From CAYUNT01 sp964446285 (GTDB lineage: Bacteria; Sumerlaeota; Sumerlaeia; SLMS01; CAYUNT01), in the NCBI GenBank assembly GCA_964446285.1, contig CAYUNT010000006.1, forward strand, positions 1-51,401: a stretch of 51,401 nt of DNA, read 5' to 3'. The translations under genes and the position numbers were made by a program. This document shows, one piece after another, positions 34,039 to 42,243 of the stretch. Under the pieces are notes generated by a model. That model did not search any database, was not told where the DNA came from, and saw nothing but the letters and a program-made list of their open reading frames with translations. Positions within the stretch are counted from its first letter, which is position 1, and each line of letters starts with the position of its first letter.

Positions 34039-35211
34039 ATGGAATTGTGCGCGGTGGATTTCACTGTGCGCAATTTCCTCGCGCCGCTTGTGCGATTTCT
34101 GATGGAAAAAGGCTGCGTGGTGGATGTGGCGTGTTCGCGCGGACCGCACTTCGCCGAACTCGAGTCGTGGGGATTTCGCATGGTGGAAATCCCGATTGCG
34201 CGCTCTCGCAATCTGGCGAGCCATGCGCGGGCGTTCGCGGCGCTTGTGCGGCGGCTGCGCGCTCATCCGGTGGATGTGCTGCATGTCCACACGCCCATTG
34301 CGGCGCTGCTCGGACGCATGGCCGGGCGGTTCGTGGGCGTTCCGTTGATTCTCTATACGGCGCATGGGTTTTACTTCCACGAAGGCATGTCCCCCTGGCG
34401 GCGGCGCGCGCACGTGGCGCTCGAATGGTTCGGCGGGCGGTTTCACGACTATCTTTTTACGCAATCGGGCGAAGACGTGGTCGCGGCGCTTCGGGCGGGG
34501 TTGGCGCGTCCGGGGCGGGCGCGGCGCATCGGCAACGGCGTCGATGTGCGCGGGCGGTTCAATCCGGCGAATGTGGAGGCGGAGGCGCTTGGCCGCCTGC
34601 GCGGAGAATTGAAAATCGAATCGGGGCAGCCTGTCGTCGCGATGATTGGGCGGCTCGTGCGCGAAAAGGGATTTTTCGAGTTTATCGAGGCCGCGGCGCG
34701 CATCCGAGGCGAGGTTCCCGGAGCGATGTTCCTTTGCATTGGCGACACGGTGACGAGCGAACATGACAATGCGAAGGCAGCGATCCTTGGGCGCGTTGAG
34801 GAACTGGGCCTGCGCGATGCCTTTCGATTCGCCGGGCTGCGCGCGGACATTCCGGAATTGTTATCTTTGTGCGATGTGTATTGCCTGCCGTCATGGCGCG
34901 AAGGAATGCCGCGCTCGATCATCGAAGCGATGTCGCTGGCGAAACCCGTGGTGGCAACACGCATTCGCGGCTGCCGCGAAGAGGTCGTGGACGGCGAAAC
35001 GGGATTCCTTGCGCCGGTGCGCGACGCCGAATCTCTGGCCGGTGCGCTGTCGTTTTTGCTGCGGCATCCCGAGGCGGCGCGGCGGATGGGCGAGGCGGGG
35101 CGGCGCCGGGCGCTCATGCTCTTTGACGAAACGCTCGTGCTCGAACGCCAATGGCGCGTAATCCGCCGCCTGGCACGCGAGAAAGGCCTCTTGCCGCGAA
35201 CTGGCAAATAA
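34039..35211 (+). CDS. GT4-family glycosyltransferase
   Basis: 390 aa from the ATG at 34039, which has GGGAGGG 10 bases upstream. A TTG start at 33907 would add a 44-residue Glu/Ala-rich leader that looks non-coding. GT-B fold: N-terminal acceptor domain with DVLHVHTPIAALLGRMAGR and LILYTAHGFYFHEG. The C-terminal nucleotide-sugar domain has VVAMIGRLVREKGFFEFIEAA, and the E-x7-E motif in WREGMPRSIIEAMSLAKPVVAT, followed by DGETGFL. Retaining transferase of surface or capsular polysaccharide; donor and acceptor unknown. The nearest polysaccharide genes are 14 kb away, so it is not in the same operon as the Wzt-like gene. Confidence 0.9.
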   Translation: MELCAVDFTVRNFLAPLVRFLMEKGCVVDVACSRGPHFAELESWGFRMVEIPIARSRNLASHARAFAALVRRLRAHPVDVLHVHTPIAALLGRMAGRFVGVPLILYTAHGFYFHEGMSPWRRRAHVALEWFGGRFHDYLFTQSGEDVVAALRAGLARPGRARRIGNGVDVRGRFNPANVEAEALGRLRGELKIESGQPVVAMIGRLVREKGFFEFIEAAARIRGEVPGAMFLCIGDTVTSEHDNAKAAILGRVEELGLRDAFRFAGLRADIPELLSLCDVYCLPSWREGMPRSIIEAMSLAKPVVATRIRGCREEVVDGETGFLAPVRDAESLAGALSFLLRHPEAARRMGEAGRRRALMLFDETLVLERQWRVIRRLAREKGLLPRTGK

Positions 35212-35305
35212 GATTTTTACCGCGAAAAACACGAACTGGGAATTTTCTTTTTCGTTATTTTCGCGTTTTTCGCGCTTGGAAATGCTTTTTCCAGGTTCAA
35301 AAATG

Positions 35306-35809
35306 CTATGGGCGCGGCGTGGGGGTGGGCGGTTGCACGCGGCTGATGGGAATCCGTTTGTCCAGATTGCGAAACGCACGCACGCTCAAGGCAATCGGGC
35401 GTTTGTCTTCCATGCGGAATCGCACGGTGACCAGGTCGCCCACCTTCAGGTCCTGCATGGTTTTGTTCAGGCTGTCGATGCGGATGATGGTATTTTCATT
35501 CAACGCGAATGTTTTTTGCAGCTGCATTGGCTCCGTGCGGCGTTCCTGGACGGTAAGCGTGTTGCCCACTGGCTCGATGGCTGTGATGTTGCCGCGGAAC
35601 ATGAAAAACGGCTGGGGCGTCGGGATAGGCGTCGGGCTGAGCGTGGGAACCGGCGTGGCCAGGGTGCGCGTGGCGGTCGTAGCGGTTTGCGCCTGCGCCG
35701 CCCGGGGAGGAAACGCCGCCGCTGCAACGAAAATCAGCGCCGCCACGGATGAAATCGCGAAGCGCGAGAGAAGAAACATGCGTGAAAACACATTTGCGAT
35801 AAAGGGCAT
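35306..35809 (-). CDS. Small exported protein with an OB-like (DUF5666-type) domain
   Basis: 167 aa from the ATG at 35809; another ATG at 35779 would also keep the signal peptide. Signal sequence FLLSRFAISSVAALIFVAAAAF, cleaved near AAQA. A Pro/Thr linker (ATPVPTLSPTPIPTPQP) is followed by a beta-barrel-like domain: FRGNITAIEPVGNTLTVQ, FALNENTIIRIDS, LKVGDLVTVRF, IALSVRAF. This fits the GxVxxI...xVxxxTxI...LKxGDxVxV pattern of DUF5666-type OB domains. Role unknown; probably periplasmic. Convergent with the glycosyltransferase gene, 94 bases apart. Confidence 0.7.
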   Translation of the reverse strand: MPFIANVFSRMFLLSRFAISSVAALIFVAAAAFPPRAAQAQTATTATRTLATPVPTLSPTPIPTPQPFFMFRGNITAIEPVGNTLTVQERRTEPMQLQKTFALNENTIIRIDSLNKTMQDLKVGDLVTVRFRMEDKRPIALSVRAFRNLDKRIPISRVQPPTPTPRP

Positions 35810-36058
35810 ATTATTCTCGATGCAAGGAAGAATGGCGATTCCGGAAAGCACCGCACAGGATGCCACCGGAGAATCGCGCGCGGTGGTTTTTCGCCGCCAG
35901 GCGCGTTGTTTTCCGCGCCCGCGCTTGTCGCCCGATTCCCTGCCGCTCTCGCGCGCTGAGCGTCAATCCGAGAATCCATTTCCGGGCGGCGCTGAGGCGG
36001 CAGGACGGCGCCGAAAGGTCCGCGCGCTTCAGGAACATATTTAAATCGTCCTCGCCAC

Positions 36059-37141
36059 CTATTCGTCCTCGTCCGCATCCTCATCGACAGTGTCGCGCGG
36101 TTCGCCGTAGATTTCCTCAATATCCGCTTGCGTAAGCGATTCAGCCCACGGTTCCTCGGCGGATTCGCGTTCAGCGGCCTGTCGCGCGGCATGATGCCTG
36201 CGCCACCATGCGTAGAGAAACAGCAGCGTTATAAAGACAAAGAGCGTGGAACCGGATGATAAAACAATGATCCATCGGCGGACGCTTGCCCCGAGCGACC
36301 CGTGCAAATCCGCCTCGATAGTGGCGAGGATTTCGGGCGTTCGCAACGAAGCGGCAAACGCGGCGGCGCGCGCCGGGTCGCGCAGGCGTTCGAGGATTGG
36401 ATCGACGCGGCCCCGTTGCGCCCCGAGCCGAATCGCCAGATGTTCCGCGCCCAGATAGGACGCCAGATATGCGCGGCGCATGGCCTCGGGATCGGAGGGA
36501 AATTCGCGTTCGAGCGTGGCGAGGGCGGGAATGCCTCCAAACAATTGGGCGCGGGCCGCGGCTGCTCCGCTAGCGAAAGACCATTCGCCCGAAAGGTGCA
36601 TGGCGAGGCCTTCGTCAAGCCATCGCGGCGGCGGCGCTTTGGCGAGCGAGCCGACCACCACGTGCGAGTATTCATGCACAAGGACGCGCTGGTTATCCGC
36701 TGGATCGCCCCGCCGCCAGGCCGGACCATTGATCCATATCCGCTGCGCGCTGGCCGAGGCCGCCGCCGCCACGTTTTCGGTTCGGAAACCCGTCTGATCG
36801 CGAAATTCCTTTTCCGTTTCGCACCAGATTACGGAAACCTGAAACGGAAAGGCGACTTCGCTCTGTTTGGCCAGGGTTCCGCGCGCCTGGTTGCAGCCCT
36901 TGAGCAGCGCGGCGGCAAGCGCGGGCTGGTCCGCGGGCGCTTCGACGCGAAACGCCGAGTTTTCCTCGATGGAAAGCGCTTTTGCGCCGTCCTTTTGCGC
37001 CGCGGCGGAATAGACCGATACGCGAAACGCCATTGCGCAGGCAAACAGCACCGCAAGCAGGGGCAAGGCCCGAACGGGTGCACGGCGGCGGCGGCGCACT
37101 TCTTTGCATGGAGCGGATATGTTGGGCGTGGAAAAATTCAA
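36059..37141 (-). CDS. Membrane-anchored zinc peptidase (peptidase MA-like)
   Basis: 360 aa. Start taken as TTG at 37141, overlapping the stop of the upstream gene in TTGA; a GTG 14 codons in, just before an Arg-rich stretch, is an alternative. Signal helix APVRALPLLAVLFACAMAF. The zinc-peptidase motif VLVHEYSHVVVG holds HEYSH at about 156-160, followed by RWLDEGLAMHLSGE with the third ligand Glu, as in peptidase MA and similar gluzincins. A helical region follows, then a transmembrane helix near 292-312 (WIIVLSSGSTLFVFITLLFLYAWW) and an acidic cytoplasmic tail (DTVDEDADEDE). Predicted to cleave peptides outside the membrane. Likely in one operon with the metallophosphoesterase and FHA genes. 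Confidence 0.75.
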   Translation of the reverse strand: MNFSTPNISAPCKEVRRRRRAPVRALPLLAVLFACAMAFRVSVYSAAAQKDGAKALSIEENSAFRVEAPADQPALAAALLKGCNQARGTLAKQSEVAFPFQVSVIWCETEKEFRDQTGFRTENVAAAASASAQRIWINGPAWRRGDPADNQRVLVHEYSHVVVGSLAKAPPPRWLDEGLAMHLSGEWSFASGAAAARAQLFGGIPALATLEREFPSDPEAMRRAYLASYLGAEHLAIRLGAQRGRVDPILERLRDPARAAAFAASLRTPEILATIEADLHGSLGASVRRWIIVLSSGSTLFVFITLLFLYAWWRRHHAARQAAERESAEEPWAESLTQADIEEIYGEPRDTVDEDADEDE

Positions 37142-37905
37142 ATTCCGTGTTCGAGCCGTTCGGCGAGTTCCTGAGGGAGGCCGGCTTCGAGAATGGCCCG
37201 TTGCGCCGCGCCAACGTCATAGGTGGTCCGGCGGATCATGATCTTTTGTTCGTCCAGATTGTAGATTGCGAAACAGGGTTTGGCCTTGCGGTCGCGCGGC
37301 TGGCCGACGCTGCCCACATTCACCAGGTAACGCCGCCCTTCTTTCAGTTCTATTTCCGAAAGCGGCGAGCAGTGCAGGTTTCCGTTTTCATTTTCGATAA
37401 TGAATGGCTGGTGCGAATGGCCGATGAAACAGATTCTTTGCTCGAAGTGGCTGAAATTGATGCGCGCGTCGCCCATCGTAATGATGTAGTTCCACTCGCC
37501 TGGGTCCTTGGGCGAGGCGTGGACGTAGCAGATGTCGTTTTCTTCGTCGATGCGGACAAGAGGCAGTTCGCGCAAAAACCGCTCGTTTTCCGGAGCGAGG
37601 ACCTTTTTCGTCCACAAAACGGCGGCCTTGGCCACCTCGTTGAAATAGGAAATGTCCGTCAGCAAAAGCGCGGCATGATCATGATTGCCCGCAATGGAGG
37701 GAATCTTCGCCTCGCGTATGGCGTTGACGACTTCGTTGGGATTGGCGCCATAGCCAACCAGGTCGCCACAGCAGACAATTTGATCCACTTCCAGGCGCCG
37801 GAGTTCCTCAAGAACAGCCTGAAGTGCATGGTAGTTGCCGTGAATATCGGATAGAATTCCGATTTGTCTGGCCCGGGGTTTATCGGGGTTCGGATTCCCA
37901 GTCAT
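37138..37905 (-). CDS. Metallophosphoesterase (calcineurin-like)
   Basis: 255 aa. All motifs of the dimetal phosphoesterase fold are present in order: GILSDIHGNYHAL (D-x-H), VCCGDLVGYGANP (GD-x-x-G), SIAGNHDHAALL (GNHD), VHASPKDPGEW, FIGHSHQPF (GH-x-H), and LVNVGSVGQPRD. This is the bacterial YfcE-like/diadenosine-type subgroup, cytoplasmic, hydrolysing phosphodiesters or phosphoproteins; the substrate is not predictable. Its start lies 26 bases inside the 3' end of the FHA gene, and its stop overlaps the next gene in TTGA, so translation is coupled through all three. With an FHA partner, a phosphoprotein substrate is an attractive guess but not shown. Confidence 0.92.
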   Translation of the reverse strand: MTGNPNPDKPRARQIGILSDIHGNYHALQAVLEELRRLEVDQIVCCGDLVGYGANPNEVVNAIREAKIPSIAGNHDHAALLLTDISYFNEVAKAAVLWTKKVLAPENERFLRELPLVRIDEENDICYVHASPKDPGEWNYIITMGDARINFSHFEQRICFIGHSHQPFIIENENGNLHCSPLSEIELKEGRRYLVNVGSVGQPRDRKAKPCFAIYNLDEQKIMIRRTTYDVGAAQRAILEAGLPQELAERLEHGI

Positions 37906-39313
37906 AGTAGCGTCCGGTAAGCTTCATTAGCTTTTTGGCTGCCTGCCGCCGAATCACCTTGCTCTTATTGCGCAAGGCCTGTTCCCACATGGAGATTTCC
38001 TTTTGGAGGTCGTCGAAAGCCAGCACTCCTGTGTCTGGCGCGGCGGCGGGCAGGGTGGATGCGTATTCCGGGAGGTTCGCCCCAATATCCGGCTCGATGG
38101 ATTCCTGGGACGGAGCGGTTTCCGGAACCGCCGTGGCCGCCACTGGTTCAGAAGCCACGCCAAGCAAGGCGGCTTCTTCTTCCTGTTCCTCTTTTTGCAG
38201 AGGGGCCATTTCCTGTTCGGGCGGAGCGGCGGATGAAGATTCCTCTTCATCCGTTGCATGACGTTGGGCAAAGGCCATTTCTTCCGAAGAAAGTTCCGCG
38301 CCTCCCAATGGCGCGTTCATGGCCTCCGCCTGTTGAAGCGGCGCGGGAACTGCTACCTCTTCCAGTCCCAGTTCTTCTTCCTCTTTCTCCAACGCCTCCA
38401 ATTCTTCCTCGCTGAATGGCTCGAATTCGCCTCCTGCCGCTGATGGCGCCGCTGGCGCCACAGCCCCTCCTGCGGATGGCTCTATGGCGGCTGTGGCAGG
38501 CGCGCCCACGGGGAAGGCCTCCGCTGGTGCTTCTTCCCGCTCTTCTTCCGCGCCTTGCGGCGGCGCTTCGGGCATTTCGCCCGCTTCCGCCAAATCTTCA
38601 GGCGCCGGCTCTTCGTCGTAAGCCAGCTCTTGCGGAACACGGCCTGTAATTTGCGCGGGAATCGCTTCGCCTTCGAGCGTGAAAGTCAAAACCATCGTTC
38701 CCAGCTGAATTTCGTCGCCTTCTTTGAGCTCGCTGTCGCGGACCGACTTGTTGTTCACCATCGTGCCGCGCCACGAGCCGAGGTCCTTGATGAAGAAATT
38801 CGATCCCTGGCGAATAATGACCGCGTGTTTTTTCGACACAAACCAGTCGTGCAAGCGGATGTCGTTGTCGCTGGCGCGGCCGAGGTAAGACTCATACTTA
38901 ACGATAGGGAAGACCTGTCCGGCCTGCTTGCCCTTGGACACCTTGAGAAAGGCCGTTTGCACCTGATCCACCAGCATGGTGCGCTCGGCGCCAAACGCCT
39001 CTCCGATCACCTCTTCCTCTTTCGGCTTTTTGTCGTAGAAGAACAGCTTGTGTTTGCCGATTGAGATGATGTCCTCATCCACCACTTCGACGCGCGTAAT
39101 CCGGACACCGTTCACAAAGGTTCCGTTGGCCGAATTCAAATCCGTCAGGATGAACCGGCCGCCTTCCTTGCGAACTCGAGCGTGGTTGCGCGAGACCGAG
39201 AGATTCTCGATCACCACGTCGTTGTCCCGCGCCCGCCCGATACTGATCACATCCTTGTCAAATACATATCGGTGGACGACGTTGTCTCCCAATTTGACGA
39301 TGATTTCGGGCAC
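37880..39313 (-). CDS. Double-FHA-domain signalling protein
   Basis: 477 aa from a GTG at 39313 with GAGGAG about 10 bases upstream. Two forkhead-associated domains that bind phosphothreonine peptides. First, about 1-100: SIGRARDNDVVI, SVSRNHARV, LTDLNSANGTFVNG. Second, about 125-215: LGRASDNDIRL, VSKKHAVI, IKDLGSWRGTMVNN. Residues 230-430 are acidic and Ala/Pro/Glu-rich, probably disordered. A short conserved-looking helix (IRRQAAKKLMKLTG) ends the protein. No membrane segment. It heads an overlapping set with a phosphoesterase and a membrane peptidase. No Ser/Thr kinase is visible in the window. Confidence 0.92.
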   Translation of the reverse strand: MPEIIVKLGDNVVHRYVFDKDVISIGRARDNDVVIENLSVSRNHARVRKEGGRFILTDLNSANGTFVNGVRITRVEVVDEDIISIGKHKLFFYDKKPKEEEVIGEAFGAERTMLVDQVQTAFLKVSKGKQAGQVFPIVKYESYLGRASDNDIRLHDWFVSKKHAVIIRQGSNFFIKDLGSWRGTMVNNKSVRDSELKEGDEIQLGTMVLTFTLEGEAIPAQITGRVPQELAYDEEPAPEDLAEAGEMPEAPPQGAEEEREEAPAEAFPVGAPATAAIEPSAGGAVAPAAPSAAGGEFEPFSEEELEALEKEEEELGLEEVAVPAPLQQAEAMNAPLGGAELSSEEMAFAQRHATDEEESSSAAPPEQEMAPLQKEEQEEEAALLGVASEPVAATAVPETAPSQESIEPDIGANLPEYASTLPAAAPDTGVLAFDDLQKEISMWEQALRNKSKVIRRQAAKKLMKLTGRYYDWESEPR

Positions 39314-39623
39314 GGTAAACCGCTCCTCACGGGCTAAACCTCGGGCTTAACTCCTCTCGAAGTCGAATAGGAGAAACAGCGAGCCTTTGTCAAAGGCTTT
39401 TTCCCCTTTCGAGGATGCTGTCCGAGGTAAAAAGCACTGAATTCACTTCGCTTCCCCGGCGGCTGGCTGCGGCGGGGTTCCGTCGCGCCCGGCTGGCGGC
39501 TGGCTTTAGTTCTCTCCCACGCTCTCCTTTCTCGCAATGCCGATCTTTCTGGAGTCTGCTCCCTGATCGGCGGCAGGTGGAACGCATCGGCGGCGCACGC
39601 ACCCGGAATACAGGCCGCTCAGG
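39314..39623. other. Intergenic region, 310 bases, with one hairpin
   Basis: Separates the BMC vertex genes from the FHA gene, all minus strand. Holds a 7-bp stem AGCCTTT (39382) / AAAGGCT (39392) with a 3-base loop and TTTT after it on the plus strand. On the minus strand there is no T-run, so as a terminator for the BMC genes it is weak. The FHA ribosome site lies at the left end. No gene seen. Confidence 0.45.
39382..39402 (+). terminator. Intrinsic-terminator-like hairpin
   Basis: AGCCTTT-gtc-AAAGGCT followed by TTTT on the plus strand. No plus-strand gene precedes it closely, so its use is uncertain. It may act in both directions between the BMC and FHA transcripts. Confidence 0.35.
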
Positions 39624-39923
39624 CTATACGGAATTGCCTAGCGCCAGTCCGTTTTCCGCCAGTTCCGCCCGGTCAACGATTCCCATAATGAGATCGTTGA
39701 TAGGCGCCACTTCGATCTGGAAAACCAGATTGGCCAGTCCAGGCGCCGCCCCCATCAGCACCAAGTCTCCTTGTCCGGCCCCCACGTAGTCTATCGCCAT
39801 CGTGGACGCACCTTGGGGTTCGCCGTCAAGTCCAACAGGCTGCACCATGAGCAATTTGCGCGATGCATAGGCCGGATGCTTGTCCGACGTGACCAGATTT
39901 CCGATTACGCGCCCAAGACGCAT
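39624..39923 (-). CDS. BMC-P (EutN/CcmL) shell-vertex-like protein, divergent copy
   Basis: 99 aa; AAAGGTCC lies before the ATG. EutN/CcmL-fold proteins form pentamers that cap the vertices of bacterial microcompartments. Present: MRLGRVIGNLVTSDKHPAY, KLLMVQPVGLDG, AIDYVGAGQGDLVLMG, and NDLIMGIVDRAEL. The usual G-S-S-A-R turn after the GAGxGExV segment is replaced by GAAPGLAN, so this copy is the most diverged of three. It is the last of a minus-strand set of three such genes. No hexameric shell (BMC-H) gene or encapsulated enzyme is seen nearby. Family confident from the beta-barrel signature and length. Confidence 0.88.
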   Translation of the reverse strand: MRLGRVIGNLVTSDKHPAYASRKLLMVQPVGLDGEPQGASTMAIDYVGAGQGDLVLMGAAPGLANLVFQIEVAPINDLIMGIVDRAELAENGLALGNSV

Positions 39924-39953
39924 CGAGATGGACCTTTCTATACTATCCTATTC

Positions 39954-40295
39954 CTATCCTATTCCCGGTCTTCTCCCAACCTGGGCGCCCGGCGCGGCCG
40001 CGGGCGGTTTCGGGGAAAAACGCGCATCGACCTGGATTTCGTCCACTATCCCCACGAGCGCCGCATCGACAGGGATGAGTTCGGCGGTTGGCCCTGTCGG
40101 CATGGCGTCGCCCGAACGCACAAAGAAAACAATCTCGTCCTGCCCCCGCCTCGCCCCGAGGTCCGTGGCGACCAGCGGCTGACCCACCGGCTCGTAGCGT
40201 TCGTTGAGCGGCTGGATAATCGCCAGCTTCTGGCCCTCCAGAAGAGGGTCCTTTTGTGTCGCTACGATTGTTCCGATTACCCGCGCGATGTCCAT
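39954..40295 (-). CDS. BMC-P (EutN/CcmL) shell-vertex-like protein with a C-terminal tail
   Basis: 113 aa. MDIARVIGTIVATQKDPLLEGQKLAIIQPLN is the standard opening; then ATDLGARRGQDEIVFFVRSGDAM and PVDAALVGIVDEIQVD close the barrel. The loop before the last strand (MPTGPTAELI) is longer than usual, and about 20 Pro/Ala-rich residues follow the barrel (SPKPPAAAPGAQVG), which could contact cargo or other shell parts. AGGCGG precedes the ATG. Starts 30 bases upstream of the end-facing next gene on the same strand, so the two are co-transcribed. The third copy lies beyond a 462-base repeat block. Confidence 0.9.
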   Translation of the reverse strand: MDIARVIGTIVATQKDPLLEGQKLAIIQPLNERYEPVGQPLVATDLGARRGQDEIVFFVRSGDAMPTGPTAELIPVDAALVGIVDEIQVDARFSPKPPAAAPGAQVGRRPGIG

Positions 40296-40377
40296 TCAAT
40301 ACAACCGCCTGTCGCATTGGCGCACAAAAGGGAAAAGAGCCTCTTCTGGGTTGTTCCCAGGGATTTGTAATGCAAAG

Positions 40378-40738
40378 AGCGCTAAAGCGCTGAAGGCGCG
40401 GCGATAATATAGCCCAGGGCAAGCGAAGCGGCGCCCTGGGTTGTCGCGCCCCCATAAATTCCTAAGCCCTGAAAGGGCGGAATCAGAATGGGATTTCTGG
40501 CGCATTGAAGCCGCTCCTTCGGAGCTTGAGATTCTTTGGAGGTGGTGCGCAACCCAGGGCTTCATTTCATTCCGCCCTGGGCTGCATTAATGTCGGCCCT
40601 TCGGGCCTGTTTGCCTGCCGGTCACGACACAAACCCTGAAGATTTCTTGCATGATTTGGAGAAAATGGAGATGACGCGCGTCGCATGTCTTTTTTCTTCC
40701 TATTCACCCTGTTCATCTTGTTCATCCTGTCTATTCTT
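40378..40738. repeat. CCCAGGGC/GCCCTGGG hairpin block plus a short nonamer array
   Basis: Fills most of the 462-base gap between two BMC-P genes. Two perfect hairpins: CCCAGGGC (40413-40420) with GCCCTGGG (40433-40440), and CCCAGGGC (40553-40560) with GCCCTGGG (40574-40581), plus AGCGCTAAAGCGCT (40378) and GGCCCTTCGGGCC-like words. The TTCATCCTG-type nonamers at 40703-40738 belong with the 9-base arrays elsewhere. Same block type as 9340-9640. No gene seen. Confidence 0.7.
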
Positions 40739-40757
40739 CTTCTTCCAGCGCGATCCA

Positions 40758-41051
40758 TTATTCATTTTTGCGGTAGATGAGTTTTCCGCCCACTTCGACG
40801 CTGTCCACGATGGCGATCACCGAGGCATCGAGCGGGCGGCCTTTGACGCGTGTGGCCATGCGCGCCGACGACCCGCCCACCACGATGACAAATTCGCCCA
40901 TGCCCGCGCCAATGGCGTCCGCCGCCACCACAAAACTCTTTTGCGGCTTCATCTCCAGGTCCACTGACTGGACCACGAGAAGTTTCAGGCCTTCCAATCC
41001 TTCGTCTTTTTGCGTGCAGACGACGGTTCCAACTACTTTTCCCAGGATCAT
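40758..41051 (-). CDS. BMC-P (EutN/CcmL) shell-vertex protein, canonical copy
   Basis: 97 aa from the ATG at 41051 (MILGKVVGTVVCTQKDEGLEG); an ATG 15 bases earlier is possible. This copy keeps the full family signature: KLLVVQSVDL, VAADAIGAGMGEFVIVVGGSSARMA, and PLDASVIAIVDSVEV. It is thus the best candidate for a working vertex pentamer. Three distinct vertex genes are known from the PVM-type microcompartment loci of Planctomycetes and Verrucomicrobia (fucose/rhamnose use), where they accompany hexamer and aldolase genes; those partners are absent here. It lies downstream of panC on the same strand. Confidence 0.93.
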   Translation of the reverse strand: MILGKVVGTVVCTQKDEGLEGLKLLVVQSVDLEMKPQKSFVVAADAIGAGMGEFVIVVGGSSARMATRVKGRPLDASVIAIVDSVEVGGKLIYRKNE

Positions 41052-41254
41052 GGAAAATCCATCCAAAGAGTATGTGGGGCAGCGGGGGCGATGGCGCGGC
41101 GGCGCGCGAACGCAAGCACAATGGCGCGCAAGCGAGGGCGCGAACCCCGAATCATCCTGGCCTTTGTATCCAATCGCGCTTGGCAGCGCAATCCTTTCCC
41201 CATTGGAAAATTGCGCGGGCAGAGTTGGTTCTTTGCGGTGGGATGCGGGAAAAA

Positions 41255-42106
41255 TTAGAGCCGCGTGTTGTCGATCAGGCGCACGGCGCCAAAACGCACG
41301 GCAATAAGGACAATCGTGTTGCCGCGTTCGATGTTCGGAATGGGTTCGAGCGTCGCGCGCGACACAATCGCCACATAATCGAGTTTTGCGCCTTCAGTTG
41401 ATGCCACAACGCTTTCGGCGGCGTTCAGGAGTTCGCCCGTGTGGACGATGCCCTGTTGTTTGACGAGAAAATGCACTCGCTTAAGCGCCCGCGAAAGGCA
41501 CGTGGCCCGCTGGCGCTGTTCGGGCGTCAGATAGCGGTTGCGCGACGACATCGCCAGACCGTCCGGTTCGCGGACAGTCGGAACTCCCACCATTTTCACG
41601 GGGACGTTGAGGTCGCGGACCATCCGGCTCAGGACGAGGAACTGCTGGGCGTCTTTCCACCCAAACACGGCGGCGTCGGGCTGGACGATCTGGAACAGCT
41701 TCATCACAACCGTGCAAACGCCGCGAAAATGTCCGGGGCGGATTTCGCCCTCAAACTTGGAGGCCAGCAGCGGAACGGCAACGGAGGACTGGAATCCGGG
41801 AGGATATATCTCGGCGGCTGACGGGGCAAAAACGGCATCGACGCCCGCGCGTTCGGACTTGGCGCGGTCGCCCTCCAGATCGCGCGGATAGCGTTCGAAA
41901 TCCTCGCCGGGGCCAAATTGCGTGGGGTTGACAAACACGCTGGCCACAACGCGGCCGCCCAGTTCCTTCGCGCGCTCCATCAGGCGGATGTGGCCGTCGT
42001 GCAAAGCGCCCATCGTTGGCACAAGGGCGATTGTCTGGCCCTTGCGCTTCCACTCGGCGCATTTTGCCCGCATCGCGTCGATTGTCTCGATCACTTCCAT
42101 TGCCAT
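41255..42106 (-). CDS. panC: Pantoate--beta-alanine ligase (pantothenate synthetase)
   Basis: 283 aa, the family's usual length. Start at the ATG at 42106 or two codons on (42100); AGGAG lies just upstream of both. Joins pantoate and beta-alanine with ATP to make pantothenate, the coenzyme A precursor. Motifs: LVPTMGALHDGHI (ATP-binding HIGH region), SVFVNPTQFGPGEDFERYPRD, RPGHFRGVCTVVMKLF, FGWKDAQQF, and LAMSSRNRYLTPEQR. Neither panB nor panD is adjacent. The upstream neighbour on the same strand is a multi-spanning transporter, 138 bases away; a functional link is not evident. Confidence 0.97.
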   Translation of the reverse strand: MAMEVIETIDAMRAKCAEWKRKGQTIALVPTMGALHDGHIRLMERAKELGGRVVASVFVNPTQFGPGEDFERYPRDLEGDRAKSERAGVDAVFAPSAAEIYPPGFQSSVAVPLLASKFEGEIRPGHFRGVCTVVMKLFQIVQPDAAVFGWKDAQQFLVLSRMVRDLNVPVKMVGVPTVREPDGLAMSSRNRYLTPEQRQRATCLSRALKRVHFLVKQQGIVHTGELLNAAESVVASTEGAKLDYVAIVSRATLEPIPNIERGNTIVLIAVRFGAVRLIDNTRL

Positions 42107-42243
42107 TTTTCTCCTGGCGGCGGCTCCTGGGCAACGCATTGCCTGGGATGGCAAAAAGAAACCAGCTGCCCTGCTGCGCGCCGAATATCGTCTTTCTTAA
42201 AACCCGGCAACTCCCTCTGATTTTTCGCCAAACAACTTCCCGC

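Noticed and set aside
39624..41051. Complete microcompartment operon
   Set aside because: Only vertex-type (EutN/CcmL) proteins are present; no BMC-H hexamer or signature enzyme was found on either side.
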